Assembly: GCA_051530055.1 (NCBI GenBank)
Contig: CM121342.1
Location: 15,004,001-15,068,000 of the forward strand
Direction of reading: 5' to 3'
Length of the DNA: 64,000 nt
DNA from: Neoechinorhynchus agilis
Taxonomy: Eukaryota > Acanthocephala
Under the pieces are notes generated by a model. The model was given only the letters and a program-made list of their open reading frames with translations, was not told where the DNA came from and ran no database searches. Shown here piece by piece: positions 45,112 to 56,404 of this stretch (position 1 is its first letter; each line of letters begins with the position of its first letter). Position numbers and translations under genes: made by a program.

Positions 45112-47310
45112 AAATGCATTCCATAGCGAATAATGCCACGAACCTTGTGGATATGGGATGAATACGTGACTTTTTTACTGTACGAAAGGTGAATAATTCC
45201 CTATTTCTGAAAATGCATGTCATCGATCTAAATGTGGAAACTTCTAAGCTACACCTACTTCCCAGCGTTCCAAAAGCATCAACTGTAACATATTTTAAAA
45301 AGAATCCCCAAGTCTACTAATTCGCCAATATATTTCATGGATTTGGAGCTGGTAACGTATGGAAACAACATGTCTCATCAACGAATAACGTCAAGAGTCA
45401 CATCAATCGGAATAGCTCTGTGTCACAATTTGAGTACGAGATCAATTGTTCAGCAATCAATAAAAGACAAAATCATAAAAATCCTAATTATATTACACGT
45501 TGGTGCAAATAAATTTTTATTCAAAAAGTGGTGATTCAATGCTAGTTTTGTTATTGCCACATAAAAGTATATTAGATTTAATCGTGACCCAAAATCGCAA
45601 ATTATAACTTCAATTCCCATTCATTAGTCATGCAAAAGTTGTTTCTACGTGCTGTAAATGTAGCTAAAAAGCACAAAATATCGAATAAAATGCGTTTTTC
45701 AGCATATACATCCTACTGGTGAATAAAATTTTGGCTGCTTTGTTGTGCAAACGGTAAAATGTAGATAAAGAGTTTGTTGTGTCTAATAACAGCATTATGA
45801 CTGAAGAATCGCTGCGATTAGTGTCCTGTAACTTATTTTGTGCCCAAAATTAGCCTCGTAGCCGGAGAAACCAATCTCGACTGATGATTACTCGTATAAA
45901 GTTTGATCGACTTGTTTATTTAATGCGTTTATTGAAGATTCGTACAATCGCGCTTATATCACATTTAGAGTCAATGATTAAATAACCTTTCTTAGACAAA
46001 AGGCCAAAATCGTTCACGAACGAGTTTATAAATATTTAATCTAAAAATAATTATCATTCAAATGAACTCTGCCCTGGTAACTTGCCAGGTAAAGTTCAAA
46101 CGCTGACCGTAGATAGCCATTTTTCTAGCTTATATTGAAAAATTATGATAGGCTAGCCAATGAATTGTTTACACCGATAGATTTCAATTTTAGGTCAAAT
46201 TTTAAAAGTGAATCCACTGTGGAATTAAATTTCATCTGAATAAAATTTAGGCGCATTGACCGAGTTTCGATTGCATCACGAATTTAGAATGCAACATTGG
46301 AATTAGTTTGTTACATGTTGTATTTTCTCTTGAAATGTAAATAACAGATTACTTAATCCTTTAAACGACTTTGATCTCTTTAAATTTCATTGAATAAGCA
46401 AAAAACGCTTTTCAAAACATACTTTAAAATTATTGAAAAAAGTCGTACGCTAAGTGTCGAAATTAAAACTAGATTAAAAATGTCGAATGCCGAAGAACAT
46501 TCGATGATTTTGAAAAATCTGACACTCACCCTAAACATCACCATACAGAATCAGAAAAATATTTTGGAACATTCGTTATGCAGAGGGCGAGGTATCGAGA
46601 TACCAAGTAACCTTCCATGTATCTGGAGCATCGAAACACTGAAAGGAAAAACAAAGTGATCTCAAAAAAATAGAAGAGTGTTTCTTATATTGAAATAAAT
46701 AATTTTTTGTCATTTGAATTGTACTTATATAGTACAATCTTTAATGTTTCATGAAAGTCATGGAATTTTTTATTTAGGAGAATGTGAAAAGCATAAAATG
46801 GAGGAACAATCGCAGGGTGCTGTCATTTCTATGATTCCGAAAATAGAATATCAGCTACGGGAAAAACCCGTGAATATATTAAATCTGTCCAAGTTTTATT
46901 TTTAACATGGACAGTTGAGCGGACAGCTATAATGATAAAGTCTTTATTCCTGAGCTTTCGCCGGTCCTGCGTCTTCCTTACTAATCCACAAAATCGCGTG
47001 GAGATCTAAGCTGAGCTAAAGTTCCAAAATTCAAGCAGGAAGTCCGCTCCCTTTTTGAGCAGTTCTTGAGATTTGTCGAGCAGATCTCAAGAATTCTCAA
47101 TTCGCATTGTCAGCGCAAACGCCATCTTTCTTTTTTATCATTACAACGGTCTGCCAAAGTGTCAATTAAAAAAAGGCTGGAAAATTAAGTAATATTTCAC
47201 AAGATTTTTATATTTGTTGAGAATATGAGGTAGTAAAAAGTCAACGAGCGGGAATCCGAACGTCAACAACGCGTTTTATGTATCTTGTTTAAGAAGAGGA
47301 CCCATGTACC
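45112..47310. other. AT-rich intergenic region with weak frames
   Basis: About 2.2 kb. Frames at 46390-46659 (a lysine-rich peptide with NLTLTLNITIQNQKNILEHS) and 46714-46905 are open but unmatched. They could be exons of an unknown gene or chance. Confidence 0.3.
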
Positions 47311-47314
47311 TATA

Positions 47315-47470
47315 TCACTTTGGAGTCGATGACGGATCCGAAGTGGATGGCGGACGCACAAACAGGTGTATTCCTGCGACAAAATATCTCGCAGCACAAC
47401 GAGGCAATGCTGCTAGCGTGATAGCGGCTAACATTTTGCGGACGGTGGTGATTGTATAAGAACTAACAAA
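47315..47470 (+). mobile_element. 3' terminal scrap of a copy-B type LINE
   Basis: GTGTATTCCTGCGACAAAAT through GGACGGTGGTGATTG parallels 13260-13355 of copy B (GTGTATTCATGCGACAAAAT, AGGACGGTGGTGATTG) and encodes AAQRGNAASVIAANILRTVV. Confidence 0.6.
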
Positions 47471-47569
47471 TAAACGTTCTTTTTTTTTAAATATTATTGA
47501 ACAAAAAAGAGAATCCATGTACCTTTGGGTCCCCGTGAACACTCGAAGTTATTAACACTCGAGTTCTGA

Positions 47570-48080
47570 AGGGGTTAAAAGAACGTGGTTGGTTATATTT
47601 GCTGTGGATTACGGGTTCGGTCGGGTGAGAAAGTTAGTCGTTATTGTTTGAGGGAGAGTTTGTTAGGGTCTTTCCTAAGGTTCATTCCGGTTGAGGCTAA
47701 AACGAGTTGCGATTACGAGTGGAGTGCTTATGTGAAAAGGGGAACAAAACGTGTTAAAAATTATGGTGGTGCTGACGATGAGATGCGTTTTGATTTTTTG
47801 GTGGAAATTTTATAAAGGCATTCGTTGAGTGGGAGAAAATCAACTGTGCAAATTTTATAGGCTCTTCTATGAAACATTTCAAGACGACGGATTTGAGATT
47901 TGGGTAGATTTCAAAAAGCGGGATAGCCGTACATGAGCGAGGGTAAAATAAAGCTGCAGTAAAATTTGAAGAGGTCGGGCGAAGGGATTCCTAAGTGTAG
48001 GAGGCGTTTGAGGAGATAAATTTTATAGGTATGGTGTTAGAAGGATAGTGTAACGTTCGAGTCCCATTTCAGATTATCGA
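47570..48080 (-). mobile_element. 3' end of CR1-like LINE
   Basis: Close to the copy at 42.2-42.66 kb: CAACTGTGCAAATTTTATAG, AACATTTCAAGACGACGGAT and AATAAAGCTGCAGTAAAATT are shared. Its upstream part also aligns with 9.6-9.9 kb. No intact frame. Confidence 0.6.
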
Positions 48081-48880
48081 TTTTTACAAGAAAAAACCCA
48101 TTCTTTTATTTCCACTATAAATCCCTAATGGAAAGTATTTCATTCGGAGTTTTGAAGGTGTTACCATTGCTGCTGCATTTTTAATGGCCGCATGTCTTTA
48201 AAGTCGATCTTTCATTTGGCGGAGTTCTTGGTATTATGTGAGTGAATCTGTCGTTATGTGCAAAGGGTCAGTGCATGATCAGATTTATTGTCTTCTTTCC
48301 TTGATGGACTGGATATTATATGTATGGTTTGGTTGCCGAATCTTTTGGTCAGGATACCTTCAGTGGTAACAAAAGACGTATTATCCGAATCGTCTATGAC
48401 GAGCAAACTTTTTGATTCCGGGTAATTTCTGCCCTAAGTAAATCTTCTCGCATTAAAAACAAGGGATTCGTCACAGAGATGGAAATACAATGGACTATGA
48501 CTGCAGAAAGTCCGGGATGTTAATGTCAAAAGATACGACGATGGTGCTATTTGCACACGGATCTACCTGAAATCCAATTTTCCCCGAGGCCTATTTTACT
48601 GGCCAAAATTGCTGCAACACTATCATACTTTTGGAGAGCTAATCAAATTGTTTCTAGTGCTGAATCGTGGTTTAAAGAATTAAATTGGGTATTAAACGAG
48701 AATAATTAAGGGGGTCACCGTTAGTCCCATCGCTATTTAGCCTTCGAAATAAAGAACGGATTTAATGGGATTGGTCCAATTGCGACAACAATTCCTTGCA
48801 CGAAAGAAATCATATTCGTTTTCGCATTGTTCAAGCCTTAGACTTGTGAAATTTAAAACGATAATCGTAATTTTGAAGTC
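48081..48880. other. Intergenic spacer upstream of ERLEC1
   Basis: No gene or repeat recognised. It presumably includes the promoter of the gene starting at 48883. Confidence 0.3.
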
Positions 48881-48882
48881 AA

Positions 48883-50840
48883 ATGATACGTTTCAGAACA
48901 CTGTCCTTCTTCGCTTTCTTAGTTTTCTATGGTTTTTCCAAGTATACGGATGAGCAAGATGCTTTGTTTTCAATAAAATGGCCGGGTCCATCGATGGATT
49001 CATTTGGCGATGATTTTGAACTCTTAAGAATGTATACGGGCTCAATGGGCGTTTATTCATGTTTTGTACCCAAAAGTCGATCTGTTCAGCCAAACAAAAA
49101 CACGTCCAATGAGGATATTCTAAAATTGTTTTCCACACACCTTACGAATTTCCTGAAATCTCGTCCTCAGTGCATTAGGAAGCCTGAAAACTATTGGGTT
49201 TTTGAACTATGCCATGGATCCCAAGTACGACAGTTTCATACGGGTGGACCAGAGTACAGTCTCGGTTACTTCGACAATCACACCAACCTCGTTCTTGATC
49301 GCCGATTCATTGAACGGAAGCGGTCTGATGGCGTTTTTGTTCATTATGAACAGGGATCAGAATGCCCTCTTCTAGGTGAAGAATCTGAGCGCAGTGTGAA
49401 AGTATTTTATACCTGTGGGAAAACGAAAAGGATTATACGCGTTACCGAAGTATCCACTTGTACTTATGAGATTATTTAAAGCTTTGTTCTCTCAGCTACC
49501 AAGATTAAAAGAGAACAATGCTGCACACCGATCCATGGGTTTGTGATGTCTTCGAAGACGCTCAGTTGGATAATGTTAAGCTGATCAATTGCGTCCCTGA
49601 GGGATCTACGGCTAATATTCCATCGGCACAAATGGAACTCGACGCAACGGTTGAAAGGGCGAAGCAGTCAGAAAACGCTAAACCGATTGTCATCGATACA
49701 AGCGACGGAAAGAAATTTTTTGTTCATATTTTGTTTGACGGAGACGAAAAGCAGCAAATTTTTGTAGATGGATTCGTGTGATGGCTCAAACGTTGCCATA
49801 AAAGTCTCCTTAAACCTTTGGGTACCTGAATTTCTGGTAAAGTCACTTCTGCATGCATTCCTGGCTAAAGACGATGAAATCAATAGCGTGATCCCATTTC
49901 TAAAGGCCCTATGAATATACGCTCTTGCTTATACGATTTTGTGTTTTATTTTTGCCATAAGGCGATTAAGCTATACAAATGATTCGATGGGTGAACCTTC
50001 CTGCTTCAGGAAATTAGGTCTGTCGCCGATCTTCTAACAACGTTTATTTACGAATCTATGATCATTTGTATTAGAAACGTACAATGAATTTATTGGATAT
50101 TTTATTGTGACTTTTTGAAAGCTAGATAATTTATTTACTTTCAGAACATAAAGTGCAGCTTGTTTGATTGATTTCATGTCCTTTTACCATCACTCGTTTC
50201 ACTAGAAAATCACGGAAAAGACGCATTCCTTAAGGAGCCGCTATCTCCAATGCGAGCGAACGATCTTCGATTTACGTCCGAGAACGATACGATGTACATT
50301 CTTAGACACATTTTCAATAGCCATTGCGTCCAAGGCGATTTTGGATTTTGGCAATTCGAATTTTGTTACGGATATTGGGTTCGACAATTCCATCAGTTTG
50401 CTCAGGGTGCAACCCATTCAATCGTACTCGGTCGTTGGAATCAAGAAAAGCATATCGATTGGTACAAGAACGTTAATATCGCAAACGATCCGGACACAAT
50501 AATACTATACTATTCAGACGGGGATTCTTGTGCCGCGATTGCTGGCCACAATCGAAATGTTCGAGTGTTGATGAGATGTGTTAAAACGAAGTCTGAGCCT
50601 GTCGCGTTAACTGGACAGGTGACTACAAATGATGAACGCATTGCACGGGGATTACGGATGCGTCTTCATGAACCAACCAGTTGCAGTTATGTTCTTGTAA
50701 TGGAATCTCCCGCATTTTGCTTATTACGAGATTTTGTAGACAAGGACACTGGGTTAATCAATACAGGAGCCGTTTTCGTTAATGAAATTTTCGAGAGTGA
50801 AAAGGACGGAAAGGCGAAAAATGAGAAAATTGAGCTGTAG
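48883..50840 (+). CDS. ERLEC1: ERLEC1/XTP3-B-like ER lectin with two MRH domains
   Basis: ATG at 48883, then a signal peptide (FRTLSFFAFLVFYGFS) and the FSIKWPGP segment typical of erlectin. MRH domain 1 (about 49180-49476) has YWVFELCHG, VRQFH, a conserved R, and EVSTCTYEI. MRH domain 2 is on the exon starting about 50209 (FWQFEFCYGYWVRQFH, WNQEKHIDW, SDGDSC, EPTSCSYVLVMESPAFC) and ends at the 50840 stop. Both domains keep the Q, R, E and Y residues that bind mannose in MRH lectins. ERLEC1 hands misfolded glycoproteins to the HRD1 complex in ER-associated degradation. Oddities: between TYEII (49476) and LHTDPWVCD (49521) lies a 44-bp interruption starting with a stop, with no GT-AG boundaries. 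The linker frame ends at 49781, and the junction to domain 2 was not resolved. Confidence 0.85.
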
Positions 50841-51480
50841 AAATACACTTATAAATGTACGATGTGTCCGTATGCTGATTTATAGCGATAGAAATGTTCA
50901 GCAGGGATTATGCCTCCATGCTCTCCTTCAAGACAATATTGAAGAATCAGAAACTGTGCGAAAATCATGGTCGGTTCGCTGGTCTAAGTTAAAAGAATAG
51001 ATTTATAAATGCACAATCGATCATGACCATAAGTTATTTTCTCATCGTACTCAAATTTCGCTCCGGCTCAGTGGTGTTACTTAAAGCAATATAGACTTTG
51101 TAAAATTAAGGCAACTAAATTCATCTCCCTTTGTTTTATCTCGTATAAGGTGTTTATTTTTTGCAAGCACGATTACGTTTCCATTTAATGTGTCTAACAG
51201 AAGCGCATTAAGATGTGAAAAATATATAATTTATAGTTTATAATTTTGTAAATTAAATTGTAATTAAACCAAACAGTATCGGGTATTTTATATGGCAAAA
51301 AATATCTTTAATTTTCTTGGGAAATGGACATTTAGTAGAGACCTGTTTTTTGTCCGCATGTATAGTAAAGCCTTCCAAAAAAGTGAAATTAAGGAAAATC
51401 TACAAACGGAATTTTTTTATTGTGACAAGTTTTATTTACTTTACTGGTCAGTTCTCTTAAGGTCATTCTACTTAAGAATT
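50841..51480. other. Intergenic spacer
   Basis: No gene recognised. The plus-strand frame at 51292-51783 looks like chance sequence leading into LINE copy E. Confidence 0.3.
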
Positions 51481-51779
51481 CCTGTTTTCGTCAGGGAGAA
51501 AATCCCACCACAAACCTCACAGAATGCCGTTAAGAAGCTCGGTTGTGTGGTACCCTTGGCTGATGAAGTTGGAAGTGACGTACTGGTGATGCTCCCTTCA
51601 CTTGACTCGTTTTGGCCAAGCAAGTTTGCTTCTTCATATTGTGGTCCGTCAGAATCCTACCACGACATCACTAGTACAAAACGAAAATCCATTTGTAGGG
51701 AATATTGTATGAGTTCTGCCCATGAACGTTCTCAGAGGAGCAGTTCGCCTTTTATCATCAATGGGCAGTCTCGTCAAAG

Positions 51780-53735
51780 ATAACGAAGAAACTTTACGAA
51801 CTCTTCGTTCCAAACATCCCTGTGACGGCGGTCGGTAGTATTTCGTGAAATCTTCCTCCTTCGAAACGATACATTATGTTTTATCATCGAAATCAGAAGT
51901 AAAGATGGCAATCTCCTCATTTGTTGACGAATCAGCTCACGGGCATGACGGGCTCCGGCCCCAACACCTACAGGATATGGCCTCCTTTTCAATAGGTGAC
52001 GCTGCTCAGTCCCTTGAAAATGCATTAGTACGCTTAGTCGACCAATTTGTAAGGGAAGAGTTGACGCCGAAAGCAACTGGGCTATTTTTCGGCAAGTAGG
52101 AATGCAGCTTCGCACGACTCAGTTAGGCTGACGCAGATGCGATTGTTCATTCACTCCGCAGGTTCATCACCGGAGACTCAAAGCTTCGGGTAATCTTGAA
52201 ATATGATTTCAAAAATGCATTCAACACAGTTCACCCAGCAGATTTGCTCGAAATACTTAGAGATCACGCACCAGAAGCATTTCGCTATTTCGTTGATGCC
52301 TACGGGACTTCAACTCCCTTGTTGTTCAATAACCATGTTTTGTGATCAGAAAGAGGAGTTCAACAAGGAGATCCTTTGGATCCCGTCGCGGACTGTCTCC
52401 AGGCGAAATTTGGCATTGAATTGAGTGCTGCGAGATGCGAGATTTTAGTGATGAACGTGGAAGATTAGGCGACTAAGCAAACTATCTTGAAAGATTTTCA
52501 GAACCTGGCCCCCGAGATATAATCGGTCACTCTAGACCGTTTAGTCTTCTAGGAAGCTGCATTTTTGGTTCTAATGTCGAAGCAGAGATTACCAATCTTC
52601 AATCGTAACTTTCGGTGCTTTGAGAACGAGTTGATGAATTATCTTCACACGAGGCTCTGTTCCTGATCAAGAACACTCTCTACATTCCAAAATTGCTGCA
52701 TAAGCTGCGCACGGCACCTTTTTTAGACATAAGGATAAGCTAGCAAAATTAGACGAGACGGTGAAAGCTTACCTCGAGAAAATTTTAAATACTCAGCTGT
52801 CAGACGAAGCCTGACGTCAAGCGTCCTTGTCCGTGTCGTCCAGCAGTTAAGGTATCCGAAAAGCAGTCGATATTTCTCTGCCAGCTTATCTGGGATCGTA
52901 TGAAGCAAACCGCAAAATAGTTCAGTCTTTACTTGACGAGAATTACACGTTGGATAACGATTTCGTGGAGGCTCTTCATCTTTGGTGTTGAGATTCAGGC
53001 AGCGAGCAGGTATTCGTCAATGGATGCAAACAATCAGTTTGGGATGCTCCCTTGGCAGCGAGAATTCATTACTTTTAATTTCAGATTATCGTGACTTACC
53101 GAACCGAACTGCTCTCCGACGAAACAGTAAGGATTGCATTGTCCCTGAGACTTGGGGTACCGACATCCTATCGCTGGCGTTGCGGAGCGACCTTGGATCC
53201 ATCGGGGCGTCATTGTCTGTCGGCAATCAGGCGGAAGGTACTCATGACACGCCGAAATGAATGCAATTCTTAGCCGTGTCCTGAATACGGTGAATGCGCC
53301 CAAAATCCTAGAGCCGAGCAATCTTTGCCGATTCGATGTCCGTAAACCTGACGATGTTACAGTACTCCCGTCGCACGCCACGTACGTGGACACGCTCGCA
53401 GCCAGCAACATAAAATCCGCCAGCACTAAGCCAGGGGAGCCGCAACCGCCGCTGAAGAACGCAAAAAGGCAAAATACAGAGACCTGATTCGAAATCATTA
53501 TTTTTGTTCCCTTTGGCGTCGAGACGCTCGAATCATTTTGTACCACGGCGCAGGACCTGGTCAAGCAATTGTCTAAGAGTTTGAAACGAATCACTAGCGA
53601 TCCGAGATCAGGAGCATTCCTCCTACAAAACATAAGTCTGGCTGTGCAACGAGGGAACGCTGCATCCGTCTTTTTGACCGTTACATCAGGACTGCAGCTG
53701 AGTGATCCAGAGCGGTGGTGTGAATGATTTCTGCT
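51780..53735 (+). mobile_element. Restriction-like LINE (copy E), decayed
   Basis: Plus strand: HGHDGLRPQHLQDMASFSIG (about 51940), ILKYDFKNAFNTVHPADLL (about 52195), ERGVQQGDPLD (about 52350). At the far end LRLGVPTSYRWRCGATLDPS (about 53142), NAILSRVLNT, FDVRKPDDVTVLPS and YVDTLAASN, then VQRGNAAS (about 53645). The palm YxDD box was not found; the sequence jumps from QQGDP to the thumb. In the endonuclease, the residues between the PD and the following D are partly deleted. Many frame changes make this the most decayed large copy. Confidence 0.65.
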
Positions 53736-53889
53736 CCGATATTCTGAAGAACCTAATAAATTACTTGATTCAGTTAAAAAACGTAATTCAGTGCGAATTA
53801 AACACTTAAACAATGAGTGATAAGGAGAGACTTCCTCTTTCTAAATATTTATTACGTTTAATTCGGGGGATTATGATCACCACAATTCA

Positions 53890-54010
53890 AACGTTATCTA
53901 TCTGTTTGAAGATTGAATTATTCATGTTTGTTTAAAGCGGAAAAATGAAGGAATTAAATCCGATATTTTGGCAGTCTTGTGCCATTATCAAGGATGTTTG
54001 CTGAGGGAGA
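53890..54010. repeat. Single arm of the CGGAAAAA-type foldback family
   Basis: GAAGATTGAATTATTCATG, AAAGCGGAAAAATGAAGGA, CCGATATTTTGGCAGTCTTG and CCATTATCAAGG match the arm at 62.45 kb and the ends of the large foldback at 1.27 kb. Confidence 0.5.
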
Positions 54011-54242
54011 TCGCTAAAATGCAAACAAAAATGCGTGGATCGTTTAAAATTATTCGCGGAATCTTTTAAATATTGGTGATGAATCAAAAGAACGTGAGCT
54101 GCATTATAAAAGAAAATAATCGTAGATGTGATTAAATTAGCCAGAATAAGAACACTTCGTTGCCGTAGAAACATGTCGAAGCCCCGAGAAATGACAAAAT
54201 GCAACTTATGACAAAATCTCGATAGTGCGACGCGATTCATCC

Positions 54243-54806
54243 ATGATCGAAATCATGCCGCGTTTATTCTTAGGATCCCTCGAAGACTACAATAATTTGC
54301 GATCTAAAAGCGAAAATCACATTAGCGTTGTCCTCTCTTGCTGTTACACAGTTTGCGAACCTTTAAACGAGGTTTGCCAGCACCGAATCGTGGTCTTTGA
54401 TAACTTGGAAGAGAATGTTTCATCGCATTTTCAAGTATCTAATTCTTACATTCATGAAGCTAGGTCATCAAAGAAGAACATTCTCGTACATAGCATCTCG
54501 GGACGTTCTCGTGCTCCAACATTCATCGCGGCTTACTTGATGTGGTGGTGCAGAATTTCCTTTCATCGAACATTAAGAGTTATCAAAATTGTTGCACCAA
54601 ACATAGAACCAAATCAGTCGTTTATTGAACAATTGAAGCATTACTCGGACAAAAAACCTATTTCACGTTTTATCCGAAGACTCGAGCCAGCAAAGCTTTT
54701 CATAAAAGACCGAATACGAATTCGCCAGTATGTAAAAAGGTATAAGAAAGCTGAATACTTAGTGCCTATAGCTCATTCGCTATTGCACATAAATAACTGC
54801 TCGTAG
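54243..54806 (+). CDS. Dual-specificity phosphatase-fold protein with Ser in place of catalytic Cys (pseudophosphatase)
   Basis: ATG at 54243 (MIEIMPRLFLGSLEDYNN) opens 187 codons. The fold is clear: IMPRLFLGS start, VVLSC strand, a general-acid Asp in VVFDNLEENVSSHF (residue 53), and the P-loop ILVHSISGRSRAPTF, then AAYLMWW and a C-terminal NQSFIEQL helix as in DUSP family members. In active enzymes the P-loop is HCxxxxxR. Here the cysteine codon is AGC (54492-54494, residue 84) while His, Gly and Arg are kept. STYX-type pseudophosphatases also lack this Cys, having Gly instead. A Cys-to-Ser change is the classic substrate-trapping state, so this may be a binder, not a catalyst. After the fold, about 45 basic residues (KDRIRIRQYVKRYKK) follow. 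AATAAA lies at 54811. The gene sits between transposon remnants. Confidence 0.8.
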   Translation: MIEIMPRLFLGSLEDYNNLRSKSENHISVVLSCCYTVCEPLNEVCQHRIVVFDNLEENVSSHFQVSNSYIHEARSSKKNILVHSISGRSRAPTFIAAYLMWWCRISFHRTLRVIKIVAPNIEPNQSFIEQLKHYSDKKPISRFIRRLEPAKLFIKDRIRIRQYVKRYKKAEYLVPIAHSLLHINNCS

Positions 54807-54889
54807 CTTAAAAATAAACGATAAAAAGGCAAAAGTGCGATTTTGTATGGTTTTGGTTGTATCTCAATAAAAACCGTTGTTTTTTGAAG

Positions 54890-55172
54890 TCTGGCCGGTC
54901 GGTGCCTTTTTCGCGGCTGATATGATTTTCCTTTGGACACGCAGCACAAAAATCACACTTAATACCCTGAACCGTACGATTGTGAGTTTGTAAGAATCTC
55001 TCCGGATTCTCGGATGCCTCCCGGGGAGGCGGGACTCATCGGTGAGTTTCCTCCCTTCAGTGGTATTTCGTCCCCTTTGGTTGTGCGTCATCAGCGGTAA
55101 CGGATTCGAACCCTTTGACCCAGCAGACTAAGATTAGGAGCTTTAGTTCACTTGACCACCTCGCCACAAGTG
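54890..55172 (-). mobile_element. tRNA-derived SINE
   Basis: Minus strand begins near 55172 with GGCGAGGTGGTCAAGTG (box A at about 55158-55149). A stem ACTAA...TTAGT follows, then box B GGTTCGAATCC (55112-55102). A spacing of about 45 bp is normal for a tRNA promoter. Downstream (about 55100-54890) is a tRNA-unrelated body with GACGAAATACCACTGAAGGG and a GCCTCCCCGGGAGGC palindrome. A decayed relative is at 55.8 kb. Confidence 0.6.
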
Positions 55173-55419
55173 ATTTTATGCGCTTCCCGGACCTAGATTG
55201 GTGAGTTGTGCTCCCAAAAGAAAATTATCAGCCATGAATCCACACAAAGGTACCGAAAAATCGTTTTCACTGAGGTCAAGATCGGTTGTGCTTTTTTGAG
55301 AAGATATTCTACAAAATATTAACTCTTTTTATCCACCTGCTTTGTAATAATCAACCATCAACATAGTCAACAGAATTAAACCGATGAAACAGATATCGTA
55401 AAGTCGTTCATCATTTTCC

Positions 55420-55490
55420 TCTTTATACGAATTATAATAGTTGATTTATTTACTAGATAATTTTCGGCTTTCGCTTAGACCTTCATGAAA
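55420..55490. repeat. Solo arm of the ATTTTCGGC foldback family
   Basis: GTTGATTTATTTACTAGATA, then ATTTTCGGCTTTCGCTTAGA, corresponds to the arms at 1895 and 39627. No opposite arm nearby. Confidence 0.45.
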
Positions 55491-55784
55491 TACGCTATAA
55501 AGAAGGAAACAGATATGACATGCAAGCCAATCAGAATATCTGATTATAAATCTCACTCATTAGAATCGCATAATCTTTGAAGCTTTCCACTTTGATCGTG
55601 CGCCAATAAAACGGTAGCTTATCCGTCATCATGAGATCGAAACTTAGCCATTAAAATTCAATGGACACTTTTAATGAAACGCGGAATTCTAACGATGGTA
55701 TAATCCTTGAATGTATCCTTCTGAAAAACTATCTTATTTCTAGTTTAAGGAAGAAGATTTATTCAAGTGTGACTGAATTTTGGC

Positions 55785-55895
55785 CCTCCGGATTCTCAGA
55801 TACCCCCCGAGAAGACGGCACTAATTATTGATTCGTCCCTTTTAGTTATGAGTCATCGGCGTTTGTAAATGTTGAACCGTTTGACCTTTAAACAT
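55785..55895 (-). mobile_element. Decayed second copy of the SINE
   Basis: CTCCGGATTCTCAGATACCC, GATTCGTCCCTTTTAGTTAT and AACCGTTTGACC line up with 55005-55120 in the same orientation. Box B is damaged. Confidence 0.5.
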
Positions 55896-56400
55896 GGATT
55901 TAATTAAAGAAACGCATTCGTATAATTTAAATTAAGAATCAAATAAACGCCACAGTCATCCCCTTACGCTAGCTGCGTTTACTCGCTGGATTTGTACCGC
56001 ATGAAGGTACTTCTTGGTTATTCCCAAAGCTCTCTATCTTAGAAATTTCTTTTGCTCCGCTGCTGTCGACACTCAACCCGGGATCATTAATCCCAACATT
56101 GGCGTTGGATTCGGGTTTCTATTTGTATCTTGTCTTTATAGTAAAGTTCAGTCAAAAGGTTTGAGACTCGTTAGCCGTTATATCTAATATTCGGAAATCC
56201 GAGGTCCGAAAAATGAAGAAGGTATATTTTGATTGCTTTAATAAAGCTATAAACTTTACGATCAATCTATATCGCGATGAATATACCGTGCAATAAAGCT
56301 CAATCCGCATTATAATTCCAGATTTGATCGACTCGTGATGTTCAAATAGACGAGTGTAGAGTTCAACATTGACTTAAACTGTATTTTAGATGCAACCAAA
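55896..56400. other. Spacer upstream of VPS41
   Basis: No gene or repeat recognised; the VPS41 promoter should lie here. Confidence 0.3.
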
Positions 56401-56404
56401 TTAA

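Noticed and set aside
51292-51783. 163-codon plus-strand ORF
   Set aside because: Composition is irregular, it has no homology that I recognise, and it overlaps the decayed start of LINE copy E.
55060-55100. Hammerhead ribozyme in the SINE (minus strand CTGATGAC ... GGGACGAAAT)
   Set aside because: The two core motifs are present in order, but the bases between them form no convincing stem II, and a self-cleaving arrangement with stems I and III could not be drawn. Chance or a motif of other meaning is more likely.
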